A stretch of 64,000 bases of DNA from Oryza sativa Japonica Group (GCF_034140825.1 NC_089045.1:2538501-2602500), one strand, 5' to 3'; positions 22,601 through 40,134 are shown, counted from the first letter of the stretch. The notes: generated by a model not told the origin, from the letters alone. Numbers and translations: made by a program.

Positions 22601-24146
22601 AGAGGTCCTTATTTGCCAGAAAACTTTCCTACCATCATATCTACAAATGCTTCTGCCACTTTTATATTTTTGCTTTGAAGTTACTCTGCATCTATGTTGG
22701 TCAAAACTGCAAATTCCTATTGTCCACATGCTTCTTTCATCAATTGACAATTTACTGCAAATCTCCGCACTAGTCTTCTCACTTTTATGCTGTATTTATA
22801 TAAAAAAAATCTAGTGTTTATCATCTGGCTACCTACTTGAATGTATATACGGTCAACATTAAATCGTTCGTAGTAAGCTGTGTTTGCATGCTTGCTGCTT
22901 TGCCCTTCAACGAATATTAATGCTTAACGGACCATGCAGGTGTCTGGAAAGCCCATCAAGTTTGTAGGGCGTGGAGAACGAATGGAGGACCTTGAGCTTT
23001 TTTATCCTGACCGTATGGCACAACGTGTTTTGGGAATGGGCGATGTACTTTCATTTGTTGAAAAAGCACAAGAAGTCGTAAGTAGCTTCCTGTAAAATCC
23101 CCCCTCAATTTCTTGTCCTAATCAGTAAGGTGATGATGCTATGGTGTTTATATGATGTTGCACATAGATGCGTCAAGAAGATGCTGTAGAATTACAGAAG
23201 AAGATCATGAGTGCAAAATTCGACTTCAATGACTTCCTAAAGCAATCACAGAATGTTGCAAAAATGGGTTCCATGAGCCGTGTAGTTGGAATGATTCCAG
23301 GCATGAACAAGGTACATGAATCTGAGGAATTCATTTATTCTTTCAAGTCTGACAATATCCCACTTCATTATGTTTACATTTCAAATGAAAAATGGCAGAA
23401 CTTGATATCAGTTCTGATTCTAAATAGGTTACTCCTGCACAAATTCGAGAAGCCGAGAAAAGACTTGCATTTGTGGAGTCTATGATCAATGCAATGACTG
23501 CCGGTATGTTACTCGTGATTCTAGGACTGTTGCTAATTGCTATACAACCAAATGAAGCTTACTACGTTGTTTCCATGGGTAATAGACCTAGACACCTAAT
23601 TGCATGTATTCTGGCATGAGCAGAGGAAAGGGAAAAGCCAGAATTACTGGCTGAATCACGTGACAGGAGGATAAGAGTGGCTGAAGAGTCCGGAAAGAGT
23701 GAACAAGAGGTTCAGTTGTAATTTCTGTCTTCTCTTTGTTAAAAAACAATCACAATATTTTTTGCTCATTCCAGTTACCATGGAGCTGACGCGTGCACAC
23801 GCACACACACATTGCCGTTTTTCACTATCAGGTGAGCCAGTTGGTTGCCCAGCTTTTCCAAATGCGTGCTCAGATGCAGAAGCTGATGGGTGTGATGACC
23901 GGACAAGAAGCACTTCCAGGCATGGGGAATCTCATGGAATCTCTTAACGCCGATGAGAAGGTGATAATCTAACAATGCTTCGGGTGGTGTGGGTGATTTG
24001 GTTCACTACAGTTTGGCTCGGTTACTTACGGTTGCCTGTATTTGTTGTGCATCATGATCATTCAGGCACCTCCTGGCACTGCACGGCGGAAGAGGAGGCA
24101 CAGCAAGACGAGGCAGAGGGAGCTGGATGCAGTCCCTAGTTCTTGA
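19675..24146 (+). CDS. cpSRP54a: Chloroplast SRP54 GTPase, copy 1
   Basis: Exons: 19675-19833, 19953-20061, 20711-20778, 20876-20977, 21304-21456, 21545-21622, 21832-21957, 22161-22263, 22504-22604, 22940-23077, 23168-23311, 23428-23503, 23624-23709, 23832-23960, 24066-24146; 1653 nt, 550 residues. The protein is the GTPase of the stromal signal recognition particle, which with cpSRP43 and cpFtsY targets light-harvesting proteins to thylakoids and also helps co-translational targeting. Exon 1 encodes a Ser/Ala/Arg-rich transit peptide (about 1-53). The NG domain has GLQGVGKTT (177-185), DVYRPAA (207-213), DTAG (259-262) and TKLDGD (317-322). The Met-rich M domain starts near 380. The tail has ARRKR, the known cpSRP43-binding motif. 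Most of this family reads EPFYPDRM, but here it is ELFYPDRM. From memory this is LOC_Os11g05552 (YGL138). Confidence 0.95.
20137..20509. mobile_element. Mutator-like MITE in cpSRP54a intron 2
   Basis: The ends GAGTAAATTGCG and its inverse (GAGTTAATTGCA read from the right) extend into long inverted arms with TTTTGTTACCAAAG on both sides. A perfect 9-bp direct repeat ATACATTTA flanks it (20128-20136 and 20510-20518). The duplication length and long arms mark it as Mutator-type. It is non-coding and would be removed with the intron. Confidence 0.88.
20522..20618. mobile_element. Stowaway-like MITE in cpSRP54a intron 2
   Basis: The arms CTTTCTCCATTTCACAATGT and ACATTGTGAAACGGATGGAG-type inverse pair across the element, with TA flanks at 20520-20521 and 20619-20620. 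It starts only 12 bp after the end of the Mutator-like MITE next to it. Confidence 0.85.
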
Positions 24147-24702
24147 GCTGGTGAGCGTTGTAGTTCAGAGTTACTGCTCTTTTGCTTCAGAGACCCGGAT
24201 CTGAGAAAAAAGAGATGAAAAAAAAATGTTGTCTTGCTACCTTTTTTAGTTTGTACGTAGGAGATCTGCAGGAAGTTCATAGGAAACAGTAATTTCCTAC
24301 CAAATTGTAATGTTACTTAGCCAGTCCTACTCAGCAATGCAATCGGTTCACTCGAATGCTCGGACTTTTTACATTACATTAATCATGAATGTATATGTTG
24401 TAGAAGGATCAGGTTCATTTCAAAACTTCACCATCCATGCCCATTCGAACTCAAGAATTTTCTGATTCATGCGGAAAATCGAAAATGTACTGACTGTGTT
24501 GGGATTACCATACCCAGAAAAACAAAAGCAAAGTCCTAAATTAAAAAAAAAAGTTGAAGGGGAAAACATTGAAGTGTAAATAGGCCCATATGTGGGCCCA
24601 ACATCGGCAAGCCCGAAAGCCCAATAGGGCCCATATTCAACAATCGCCTCTCTCTCTTATCCTCCCCGTTGGTTCCCTCCCCTCCGCAGAACGCCACCAA
24701 AA
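24147..24702 (+). promoter_or_regulatory. Intergenic promoter of the second cpSRP54 gene
   Basis: Only 556 bp separate the two cpSRP54 coding regions. Site II-type motifs GGCCCA/TGGGCC lie at 24583-24588, 24593-24600 and 24627-24633, within 120 bp of the ATG at 24703. The first copy has the same class of motif upstream, so both are probably driven by TCP-like regulation. The left part is the 3' end of copy 1. Confidence 0.55.
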
Positions 24703-27700
24703 ATGGAGGCCACCAGTAGTACTACACTAGCGCTCTCCTCGCCGCCCACCGCCGCCGCCCGCCGCTCGCCGGCGAAGGCGATCGTCGCCTCCCACCACCT
24801 GCGCCACTCCTCCGTCCCCGCCCTTCACCTCCGCGCGGTCCCCGGCCCCTCCTTCCGCGCCCTCCCCTCACCCGGCTTCCCGGTCCCTCCCAACTGCTAG
24901 TTTCTTGGTTTCTTCAATTCTTCCGCCCCGGAGAAATTTCGCTTTTGCTGATTTGTCTTGGATGCGTTCAGGGATGGAGGAGGAAGAGGGGAAGCGGGCT
25001 GGTTGTGCGGGCAGAGATGTTTGGGCAGCTCACGACCGGGCTGGAGTCCGCGTGGAACAAGCTGCGGGGAACAGGTGAGTTTCTTTTTGTTTTTGACGCA
25101 ATTTTTCTTCATGTAAGTTGTAAATTTGTTGTCAATGAGATGAATGAATCAAGGAGATGTCTTTATTGGTTCAAGATCAACTGACGAAGGACAACATCGC
25201 TGAACCAATGCGGGATATCAGAAGAGCACTTTTGGAGGCAGATGTATGTGGTGTCATTCTTTACATGGTTTTGTTACATTTTCTCGATCTAATTCACTAC
25301 CTACTTTGCAGGTGAGTTTGCCGGTAGTGAGAAGTTTTATTGAGTCCGTTACTGAAAAAGCTGTAGGCACTGATGTGATTCGAGGTGTCAAGCCTGAGCA
25401 ACAGCTGGTGAAGGTATACTAAACAATGACATTATGGCTCTGGATAGTTTTAGGCTTAATTTTCTTCATTTAAGTCTGTGTTAATCTACTAGATATTAGT
25501 GCATGTTGTGGTATAAGTTCAGCATGCATTGTTTTCACTTCAGAGAAACAAGAGTCAGATATATTACTGTGTAATTCTAGCACCGGTTGGACTAACGTAA
25601 AAAAAACGATGCAGGTTGTGAATGATGAACTTGTACAGTTGATGGGTGGGGAGGTATCAGATTTGGTGTTTGCAAAAACTGCCCCAACAGTTATCCTATT
25701 GGCGGGTCTACAAGGTGTTGGGAAAACTACTGTTTGTGCAAAGCTTGCCTATTATCTAAAGAAAATGGTGCCTTCCTTAGTCCTCTACTTTAAGCATACT
25801 CTAAGATTCCTAGACTATTGAATGCTTATAGACCAGTCTCAGGTTACAGGGGAAGAGTTGCATGCTGATTGCTGCGGATGTCTACAGGCCTGCTGCCATT
25901 GATCAACTCACTATTCTGGGGAAACAGGTATTCTGAAGACAACACTCTTTCCAGGGTAGTATTGTCTTGGAAACCTTTTCTAGCTACTAATTTTAACTCA
26001 AACACAAAAATTCAAATTTGCCGCACTCTGCATATTTTACCTGTTTGAAGTTAAAATGACAGCTTCTTTTAAGTGTATTGCTGTGATGCGCTTTTTAATG
26101 AAATACATTTCAACTTTCATAGGTTGGGGTTCCAGTTTACTCTGAAGGAACTGAAGCTAAACCTTCACAAATTGCCAAGAATGGCATAAAGGAGGCAAAA
26201 AGCAAGAAAACTGACGTAATCATAGTGGATACTGCTGGAAGGCTGCAGGTCATTCTTATTTTTTCTTTAATTTTTTCCTCTTGTTTCAGCTATGATTCTA
26301 AAAGAACATGGATCTGTTTTTGCTAGTTTTTACCAGTTGACATCTCACATAAAAATATCTATAATGTCAGATCTTGATCATCTTGAACTTTAAAATATTA
26401 GTTATGCCTTATGTTCATGTATGTGATTAAATTGCAATAGTTTACACTTTACACTTCTATGTAGTTGCAAATTTTTGTTTTATCTTTGTTTCAAACTTAA
26501 CATAGTACTTCCACTTGTAAAAGATCATCTGATTAGTCCTTCTATGGTTAGGTAGATAAAGCCATGATGAGTGAGTTGAAAGAGGTAAAAAGGGCAGTAA
26601 ATCCTACAGAAGTTCTACTTGTGGTGGATGCCATGACTGGACAAGAAGCTGCATGTACGTAGCTACCACTCATTGTTCTTCCAGGGGTATAGGGATCTAG
26701 TAAATACTGTTCCCATATTATTTTTGCCTCACGTACAAGTTTTTGTTCCAAGTATCAATATCATGTTCATTTTATTGCTTGCTCCTCATGATAATCAAAT
26801 ATTGAACTCGTTATCATCTGCTATAGTTGCCCTACGACTTACCCGCATTTCTTTTCTGATATGGCCAGCATTGGTTAGCACCTTCAATGTTGAGATTGGT
26901 ATTACTGGTGCTATACTGACAAAACTGGATGGTGATTCCAGAGGTGGAGCAGCACTAAGTATCAAAGAGGTCTGTTGAATGTGAAAAACAAATGTCCATC
27001 ATTTTGTTTTTCCATCTAATTATTAGTTCAGAGTTCTTTATTTTCTCGAACAAGTTCAGAGTTCTTTGTGAAATAATAAAAACCAATTCTGTCCTGAACA
27101 ATGTATTAATTCTGCTAAGAAGGCGCAACAATTACTGTTTCCGGTTCATTTTGTTGGATTCCACTTCCTAGATTCCTCGCTTACTGAAAAAAAAGTTTGG
27201 TTGTGTGAGTTCAACTGGTCCTGACAAATTTGTTGTCTAATAAAAAATGTCCATAATAGGGTTATATGTTATTTGACTTTGTATCTGTGACTCTTCCAAT
27301 TGTATCTTTACATGTTATTCTGGTACTTTTGTCACACCTACATTTCTCAGCAATTTTACTTTGTGTTCCCTTGGCTGGTAGCATATAATAAATATGAAGA
27401 AATGATGAATCTGTAGGTATCTGGAAAGCCCATCAAGTTTGTAGGGCGAGGAGAACGCATGGAAGATCTTGAGCCTTTCTATCCTGATCGTATGGCACAA
27501 CGAATCTTGGGAATGGGAGATGTACTTTCATTTGTTGAAAAGGCACAGGAAGTGGTAGGCAGGCTTCTGTGAAATATTCCTTTCTTTTTTTACTTTAATT
27601 AAAGAACAATTTGATACTCATAGTGTGTAATCTACTGGTACAAGTAGATGCGTCAAGAAGATGCTGAGGAATTACAGAAGAAGATCCTGAGTGCAAAATT

Positions 27701-28842
27701 TAACTTCAATGACTTCTTGAAGCAAACACAAGCTATCGCACAAATGGGTTCATTTAGTCGTATAATTGGCATGATTCCAGGCATGAACAAGGTGCAAACA
27801 TGAACTTGTTGAACTCATTGGCTCCTTTATCACTTTACTTTGGAACTAATCTTCACACTATGGTACACTGGCGCTTATGTTTCAGCTTCATACTTGATGT
27901 TATTAAGACCATAGCTTTTCCGTGTTTTGAATAGGTTACCCCTGCTCAAATTCGTGAAGCGGAGAAAAACCTTAAATTTATGGAGTCCATGATCAACGTA
28001 ATGACCCCTGGTATGTATAGTCTACCAATGACAGGCATCTTGAAGATATCCTGTTGCTTGTTCCTCCCATTCTCTTGCAATATTAGTGTAGTGTTCCAAA
28101 TGTAACTGATATTTTTGAAAATCTGAATCCATCATCTAATTAGTGTTTCAGCTTGGACTGTATCAAGCGATCCAGGCCTGCCACTGAAATAACACCTTGA
28201 TGCTAATGGCGTAGAACATAATAGTGATGGATCTTTGTTACATGAATATTGTCTTGATAATGTTAATCGTGCCTTTGTGCAGAGGAAAGGGAAAGACCAG
28301 AGCTACTTGCTGAATCACGCGAGAGGAGGATAAGAGTGGCCAAGGAATCCGGAAAAAACGAACGACAGGTTCAATTCTTAACCTTTTCTCTTTTTTTAAT
28401 CTCATCAGCATTTCCATATCTGTCTGCGCTACTACAAACCAAACTGAACCCCATGGACGTCAATTGACTGCCCCCTGCACTACTAGGTGAGCCAATTGGT
28501 TGCGCAGCTCTTCCGAATGCGTGCTCAAATGCAGAAAATGATGGGTGCTATGCAAGGGCAAGACACCCCTGATATGGAAGGCCTCATGGATTCCATCAAG
28601 GCAGAAGAGCAGGTAAAGGCACCTCCTCTATCACAGATTCCAACAAGTTCTGCTGCTTTTTTTTTTCTCAGAACAATTACTTGGGCCTTGGGGCATGTTC
28701 ATTTGTTCTTCTGTTGATGAAATATGTGTTTGCGATACTGTATTTTACTCAGGCTGCCGCTGGTACTGGAAAGCGAAGGAGAAAGTATGGCAATCTGAGG
28801 CGGCGAGACCTGGATGCAATGCGCGGTTTCCGTCGACGATGA
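24703..28842 (+). CDS. cpSRP54b: Chloroplast SRP54 GTPase, copy 2
   Basis: Exons: 24703-24882, 24972-25074, 25176-25243, 25312-25413, 25615-25767, 25850-25927, 26123-26248, 26552-26654, 26869-26969, 27417-27554, 27648-27791, 27935-28010, 28283-28368, 28487-28612, 28753-28842; 1674 nt, 557 residues. Role as in copy 1. Exons 3 to 13 have the same lengths as in copy 1, so the pair arose by tandem duplication. The transit peptide is Ser/Ala/Pro/Arg-rich. P-loop GLQGVGKTT is at 182-190; DVYRPAA, DTAGRLQ, TKLDGDS and EPFYPDRM are intact. The last exon differs: it reads [18 protein letters not shown] and ends in RRR, without the ARRKR cpSRP43-binding motif. The exon 1 donor (GTCCCT) is weak and was chosen by position against copy 1; a different first junction is possible. 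From memory this is LOC_Os11g05556. Confidence 0.9.
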
Positions 28843-29481
28843 ATGTTCATTGGCTCTTTCTGAACCAAAGTGTTTTGATGCCAGTTACATGTATAGGAAG
28901 CGAGAATTTGGATGCTTTTGGGGAGCTACTGGTTTGCTGTGATCACCATGTAGTTTCTGTTGTAATTTTTTTCTTTTTTTGAAAAGACGTACTAGTATAT
29001 CGGTATATGTTGTATTTTTGGCCATCAATTTAGCTCATAAGTTGTGTTCCTTGCCCATTTTTTGTGATCTCTAGCTGAAACTCGCAAATGGTGGCAAAGT
29101 GGAACATACAAACTGCTCTCCATTTCAATTTATAATAATAATTTTTCTATATAAATACCAGCGAGATGGGAGCAATTCAGTGTTTTTTTTCTATTTTCCT
29201 TTCAGAAAATACAGGCTTTGTTTCCCTTCAGAAAATACATGGCTTTGTCGTCAAAGAGCGCCTTCAATGAACTGATACGCCCTCAAGATTTCCGCCTTTA
29301 GTGGCCATCTACATGCAACGCGAGCCGCGAGATCTCACGATCCGACGGCTGCAAATGACTCTCCCCTTCCTATATAAAGCCTCGTTCCATCCAGGGTTCC
29401 AGACCCAAACGCCTCACCACCTGTTTGCCGCCGCCGCCACCGCCACTTCGCCGGAACCCTAAACCAGCCCGGCCTCCTCCC
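28843..29481 (+). promoter_or_regulatory. Promoter region of the eS25 gene
   Basis: A clear TATA box (TATATAAA) lies at 29371-29378, about 100 bp before the ATG. The leader contains AACCCTAAAC near 29455-29465, a telo-box typical of plant ribosomal-protein genes. The left part holds the 3' flank of cpSRP54 copy 2. Confidence 0.65.
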
Positions 29482-35125
<5,644 letters not shown>

Positions 35126-35431
35126 GGCATAAGCTTTCACTAAAAAAAAAGCTTGGGACATAATCAGTCTAGACTCGCAACCAAAAAAATCGTATTGTAC
35201 GATCTTTGTTGATCTTGAGATCCTGAAGAAAAAAAATTGGGAGTTCTGATTCCCATGACAATTGCAACATGAAATTGCTTATCTTCACTGAAATTCAATG
35301 TTCAACAAGCTGGCTATTTTATTAAATGGAATGCAGTGATTGTTTTATCTTGTGGCTCTTCTATTGAATGGAATGCACATGATCGTTATCTTGTGGCTCT
35401 GATTGCTATGCCTGATATGTGATTAACCCAT

Positions 35432-35622
35432 GGCCTGTTTGGTTCGAGGAATAAACCCATCTAGGGTGGATTTGGTGGAATGACTCCATTCACCATCTCT
35501 TCAGTGGTTTGTACTTTTGTGGGGAATATGAGGAGATGGACTAACCACATCCCATCCCTCCAACCGAACAAACTAGGATCAAGTGAGTCAATTGGCCATC
35601 TCATTCCTCAATGCAAACAGCC
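35432..35622. mobile_element. Small MITE (GGCCTGTTTGG type)
   Basis: The left end GGCCTGTTTGGTTCGAGGAA pairs with the right end, which read inversely starts GGCTGTTTGCATTGAGGAA. CAT lies directly on both sides. Middle parts pair as well (GGAATGAC/GTCAATTGG region). It is non-coding. Confidence 0.55.
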
Positions 35623-35671
35623 CATATAAGTGTATGATGGTATGTGTATTGTATGCTTCATTGGTATTGCT

Positions 35672-36477
35672 TAGGGGAGGATATCGGCTCGGCTCGGTTT
35701 GGCTCATTACCTTAACGAGCCAGCTCGGCTCGGATCGTTAAGACTAACGAGCTCGAACGCTGACTCGGCTCGACTCGGCGAGCTGGCTCGTTGAGCTTGT
35801 TTAGCTCATTAACTTAATGCTTACCAACCGGTGCTCCCTATCCATGAAGGCCCTGCGGTGGCTGCGGGAGAAGCGGCGTGGCCCGGCGGCTGCAGTGGGA
35901 GGAGCGGCGTGGCTCGGTGGCTGCGGCGGGAGGAGTGGTGTGGTTGGCATCGTCGGCGTGGCGCTACAGCTGCGGGAGGAGCGACCGGAGTCGTCGCCTC
36001 GTCGGCGTGGCCTTGCGGCCCTTGCGGCTGCAGCCTGCGGGAGGAGGGGCCGGTGGGCAGGGCAGTGTTGCGGCCTATGGTGGGCTGGCGGCGCAAGGAG
36101 AAGGGCGAGGCAGCGCTGCGGCGGTGCAAGAGAAGGCGACGGCGGGAGCCTGCGAGGCTGCGACGGTGCATGCACAAGAGAGGCGCCTCGGCTAACTGAC
36201 GACGGTCAAAGCTATGGTTTTTACTGGGCACTTGAGTTGTTGGGCTGGGCAGTTGGGCTTCCTTATTGGGTTGGGCTACCTGTCTGATTTTTGAGCTATG
36301 CGAGTTTAAGGAGCCTATTGAGTAACTCGCGAGCTGGCTCGGGCTCGGCTCGTTTGCTTAACGAGCAAAACAGCTAGCTTGGCTCGGCTCGTTAAGACTC
36401 CGAGCTCGAGTCGATCCGAGCCGAGCCTGCAACAAGCCGATCCGAGCCACGAGCTTCAAGCTTTTTGCCCAGCCCTA
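35672..36477. mobile_element. Non-autonomous hAT-type element with GC-rich cargo, 806 bp
   Basis: A perfect 8-bp direct repeat GTATTGCT flanks it (35664-35671 and 36478-36485), the hAT duplication length. The ends start TAGGGGAGG on the left and TAGGGCTGGGCAAAAAG read from the right. Both subterminal regions are rich in GGCTCG/CGAGCC repeats. The middle (about 35830-36200) is GC-rich with internal repeats of GCGGGAGGAGYGGYGTGG; open frames there look compositional and I could not trace a source gene. Confidence 0.8.
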
Positions 36478-36499
36478 GTATTGCTATTAATGTGGGAAT

Positions 36500-37128
36500 G
36501 CAGTTTTGCTATCAATTGTTTGTCTTTTTACAGAGAAATTAATTGTTTGTTCTTAGGATGTACTCCCCCCCCCCTTCTACATTATAAGATTTAAATTCAC
36601 TAACATTCATACAAATTTAGACACATATGAAGCACATACATATAATGTGAAATAGATGAAGTAGTATAAAGTTATAAACTCAATACATATAATGTGAAAT
36701 TGAGGAAGTAGTATAAAGTTATGAACTCATAGTGATTTGCATCCATACACATGATTAGGCCTGCCGCAAGATCACTCTTCCCTCTTCAACTACAGGTGAT
36801 CAACCGCTATGAAATTCCATCCCATCAATGTGTATCAGGCCCTAAACAAACACACTATAAAATCTCAAATGGGCTGAAATTTAGCCCATACAGTACATAA
36901 TTGGGCAAGACAAGGCCCATACAAATAGAGGCCGAAATGAGCTTCCGTTCTCTCTCGCCCCGCCCCGCCCGCCGCTCTCCTCCGCGCCGCCGCCCGCCGC
37001 CGTCTACTCCTCTCCCGCGCCGCCGGCCGCCGTGTTCCATCCTTTCCCCGGCGCCACAAGCTTCCGGCCCCTAGATAGCCCGCGAAGCCAAGCTGCCGGC
37101 CCCTCGCTCGCCCGCGCAGACGGCCGAG
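36500..37128 (+). promoter_or_regulatory. Upstream region of the RNase H2 A gene
   Basis: Positions 36869-36921 hold TGGGCT, AGCCCA, TGGGC and GGCCCA motifs (site II type). A C run and repeated CATATAATGTGAAAT phrases lie near 36565 and 36640-36700. A GC-rich leader follows from about 36950 to the ATG at 37129. Confidence 0.5.
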
Positions 37129-39660
37129 ATGGTGGCAGCGGTGGCGCCGGAGTGGGCCACCAAGGAGCCCTGCCTCATGGGAATCGACGAGGCTGGGCGC
37201 GGCCCCGTTCTCGGTGACCACCCTTTCTCCTAAGATTTTTCTGTTAATTTTAGCTTTCGGTTGGGCATAGGTTCTTGTACTGTATCTCTCGATGAAATTT
37301 TACCCTATTTTCCTTGTTGATGTGTTGCTCCGCTTTGTATTGTTTCTTAAAGCTATTGTTACGCAAATCTGCAGTAAGTAGAGTTTCAAGCAAATACTGA
37401 ATCTTTCTTGAAATCTTAGCTCGTGTCGGCACGTTCCGTTTCTGACATTTCCCCCAACTTGTGTTGAACTGAACTCGGATCTGCTCGTCTGGAGCAGAAA
37501 TGTTGCAATTTGACTGAAATCGTGACCTCTCCGTGATGTTGCTGCCTCAGGTCCAATGGTGTATGGCTGCATGTACTGCGCTCGTTCCTACCAAGACACT
37601 CTTGCAACCCTTAAATTTGCAGGTATTCATGTCGGTTTTCCTGTCTCTTAGTATATATTTAGTAGTACTTCACTTCGCCTTGTTGCTGGTGGCGCTGCAC
37701 ATTACTATTAACTCATGAAGTAGGATAAGATTCCGAGATACATAATTTTAGTTTCATCAACATACAAAGTGGTGATTTGGAAGTTGGAACACATACAACT
37801 ATACAAGGCTAACCAGCATTGTGCCTCATCATGTGTTATGACCTACTTATGGAATAAGAACTTTGGTTGACTTGGCCAGAAGGAAGGAAATAATCTTTTC
37901 TTTTAAGAGCCTGATACTAATTCTTACAAAGTCTGTGCAGAACTGGACTTTTGAATATACTACTATAGGATACAAACATCTCACCTTTTCTGCTGATAAT
38001 AGTTGTTATGTTCTTCTTGGTTCTCTATCTCATAAAATTTTCTCCTTCCCCTTCATCTCATTCTTGTAAGATTTAACTGCTTTCATTTCCACATACTTCC
38101 ACCCTATTAATTCAAAACACTACAAGCGTCGCTTATATGTGGTACAATCTCGTTTTTATTTTGTCATAATGCATGAATGCTAAACAATAGTCAGTCAAAT
38201 CTCGAACATGTTTTGGTAATTCCATCATGTTTGCATTTAATATTCAAATCCTATAGTTGGTAAAAAAAATGTGACTTCCCTTGAGTACTGGATAATATGA
38301 AGAGTAAAACATGAATAGTAACTCATAAGTTGGCAGTCAGCCATACCACGTAGAGAATTTTACCACCAGTGAACTTACTTAGTTTGTTGTTCTTCTCCTG
38401 GGCAGATTCGAAGACCTTGAAGGAAGAACAAAGGGAGGAGCTGTTTGAAAGTCTAAAAGACAATAGTTCAATTGGGTGGGAAGTGGATGTCATATGCCCA
38501 AAGGAGCTATCTGCTAAAATGTTAAAAAGGTGTATCTGACTTTTGTACCTAAACTGCAAATCTTTGTTCTGTGACTAATAGTTTCTTTGTTTTCAGATCG
38601 AAAGTTAACCTGAATGAAATATCTCATAACTCTGCAATGGGTCTGGTCAAAAGAGCTCTTGACATGGGAGTTCTACTAGCAGAGGTATGAGCTTATATTA
38701 TTGGATAAAAGTTTATCTTGTATGCAGTTAACCTTTGTAAACCCAAAAAATACTCACAAATTGTTTCAACAATTGTCTACCTCCTTGCAAAGGTCTACAT
38801 TGATACGGTTGGAGATGCGGAGAAGTACAGGATCAAATTGACTGAAAAGTTCCCAGGCATCAAATTTGTGGTTGCCAAGAAGGCTGATAGCCTTTTCCCA
38901 GTTGTTAGTGGAGCAAGTATAGTTTCGAAGGTAATTCCATATATGATTTTTTTCCACCAATTATACTTTAATGTGTAAACTAGACATGCATGTATGTAGA
39001 CAATTTATGCAGCAAACATTAACTTGTCTGAGTGTAAACCAATTATAAAGTTGTGACCTCTTGATATGTTAGTGCAGGTTACCAGAGACAGAGCCTTGAG
39101 AAACTGGGTATTTGATGAAACGGCTCAGAATATGCACATGAACACTGGGTCTGGTTATCCAGGAGGTAATGTATTCATCATTGTAAGTGATCTATTATCA
39201 ATGTATATAGTCATAAAGACTGTTTTGTTAAAGACCTTCAATTAATGGTGCAGATCCTTCCACTAAACAATGGTTAGAAGATCACAAACATCCGATATTT
39301 GGATTCCCGTCTTTGGTTCGTTTTAGCTGGGGAACTTGCACGCCCTTCTTCAATGACGCAATTGAAGTTACCTGGTGAGTTTTAATTTTGAAGCCTTATG
39401 GTACTGTGCGTTTCATAAGACGCCGCAAACTGTGATTCTCGCGACAATTAAAATTTGTGCCATATGCAATCATATGTAGGGAGTCCAATGAACTTGAAGA
39501 AGATGCAGGTAGCAACGGTAGTGTTAAGAGACAGGTCAAGCTATCAAGCTTAGGCTTTACTGGATTCAAAAGGAAGTCTGAGGAGATCGACTCAAGTGGG
39601 AAAGGCCGTTGCAAGTTCTTCCAGGCTCGCAAACTTGAACTTGTCAGGAAGTTTCAGTGA
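37129..39660 (+). CDS. RNASEH2A: Ribonuclease H2 subunit A (catalytic)
   Basis: Exons: 37129-37213, 37551-37622, 38406-38529, 38597-38684, 38793-38930, 39078-39165, 39254-39374, 39480-39660; 897 nt, 298 residues, nearly the length of the human protein. The enzyme cuts RNA in RNA:DNA hybrids and removes single ribonucleotides from nuclear DNA, working with the B and C subunits. [12 protein letters not shown] (18-29) carries catalytic D20 and E21; VYIDTVGD (124-131) carries D127; [18 protein letters not shown] carries D155. GSGYPGDP holds Y196, matching the tyrosine that senses the 2'-OH in human RNase H2. [17 protein letters not shown] and [12 protein letters not shown] form the conserved C-terminal block. 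The tail is basic and Ser-rich. All junctions are GT-AG. The start gives the motif at the usual distance from the N-terminus. Confidence 0.95.
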
Positions 39661-39706
39661 TGCGTATCAGCTTCGTTGTCTGTACTACTAACTTTAAGTC
39701 AGAGTA

Positions 39707-39823
39707 GAAGGCTCTTATGGGGTTATGGCTTGTATTTCAGCTGTGACACTTGTGAGTTCAGTATAATGAAGGCTCTTATGGTGATATTGTATTTCAGCTA
39801 TGAACTTGTGGGTTCAGTAAAAT
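39707..39823 (+). repeat. Tandem duplication in the RNase H2 A 3' region
   Basis: Two copies of a roughly 60-bp unit (39707-39767 and 39768-39823) begin GAAGGCTCTTATGG and contain TGTATTTCAGCT and GTTCAGTA. They lie within 165 bp of the stop codon and are probably transcribed. Confidence 0.75.
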
Positions 39824-40134
39824 TCTGAATCGAGCATTTGAAGTGTTTTTCAGACATTTATTTGAACTGCTCCAAAGTTAATAGAATTATGTTAGATTGA
39901 TTCTATGCACTTGATGTATTTCTTAGCAATGGAAAGTTGCCAAAGCAAACCTGACACTAATGAAAACCCTCTTCGTTTTTAGTTCGGCGTAGTTCTCATT
40001 CAGGAGATGTACATAAATATATTTGTATTGGATTGTATTGCCAGAATACTCCATGAAATTATAGAGGAAAAAGAAAACACACAAAGGCCTAGATAAATAT
40101 ACTAATAAATAATTGGATAACATACATCAACACA

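Noticed and set aside
35801-36287. Six overlapping open frames in the hAT element core
   Set aside because: They are products of GC-rich internal repeats and show no recognisable protein family.
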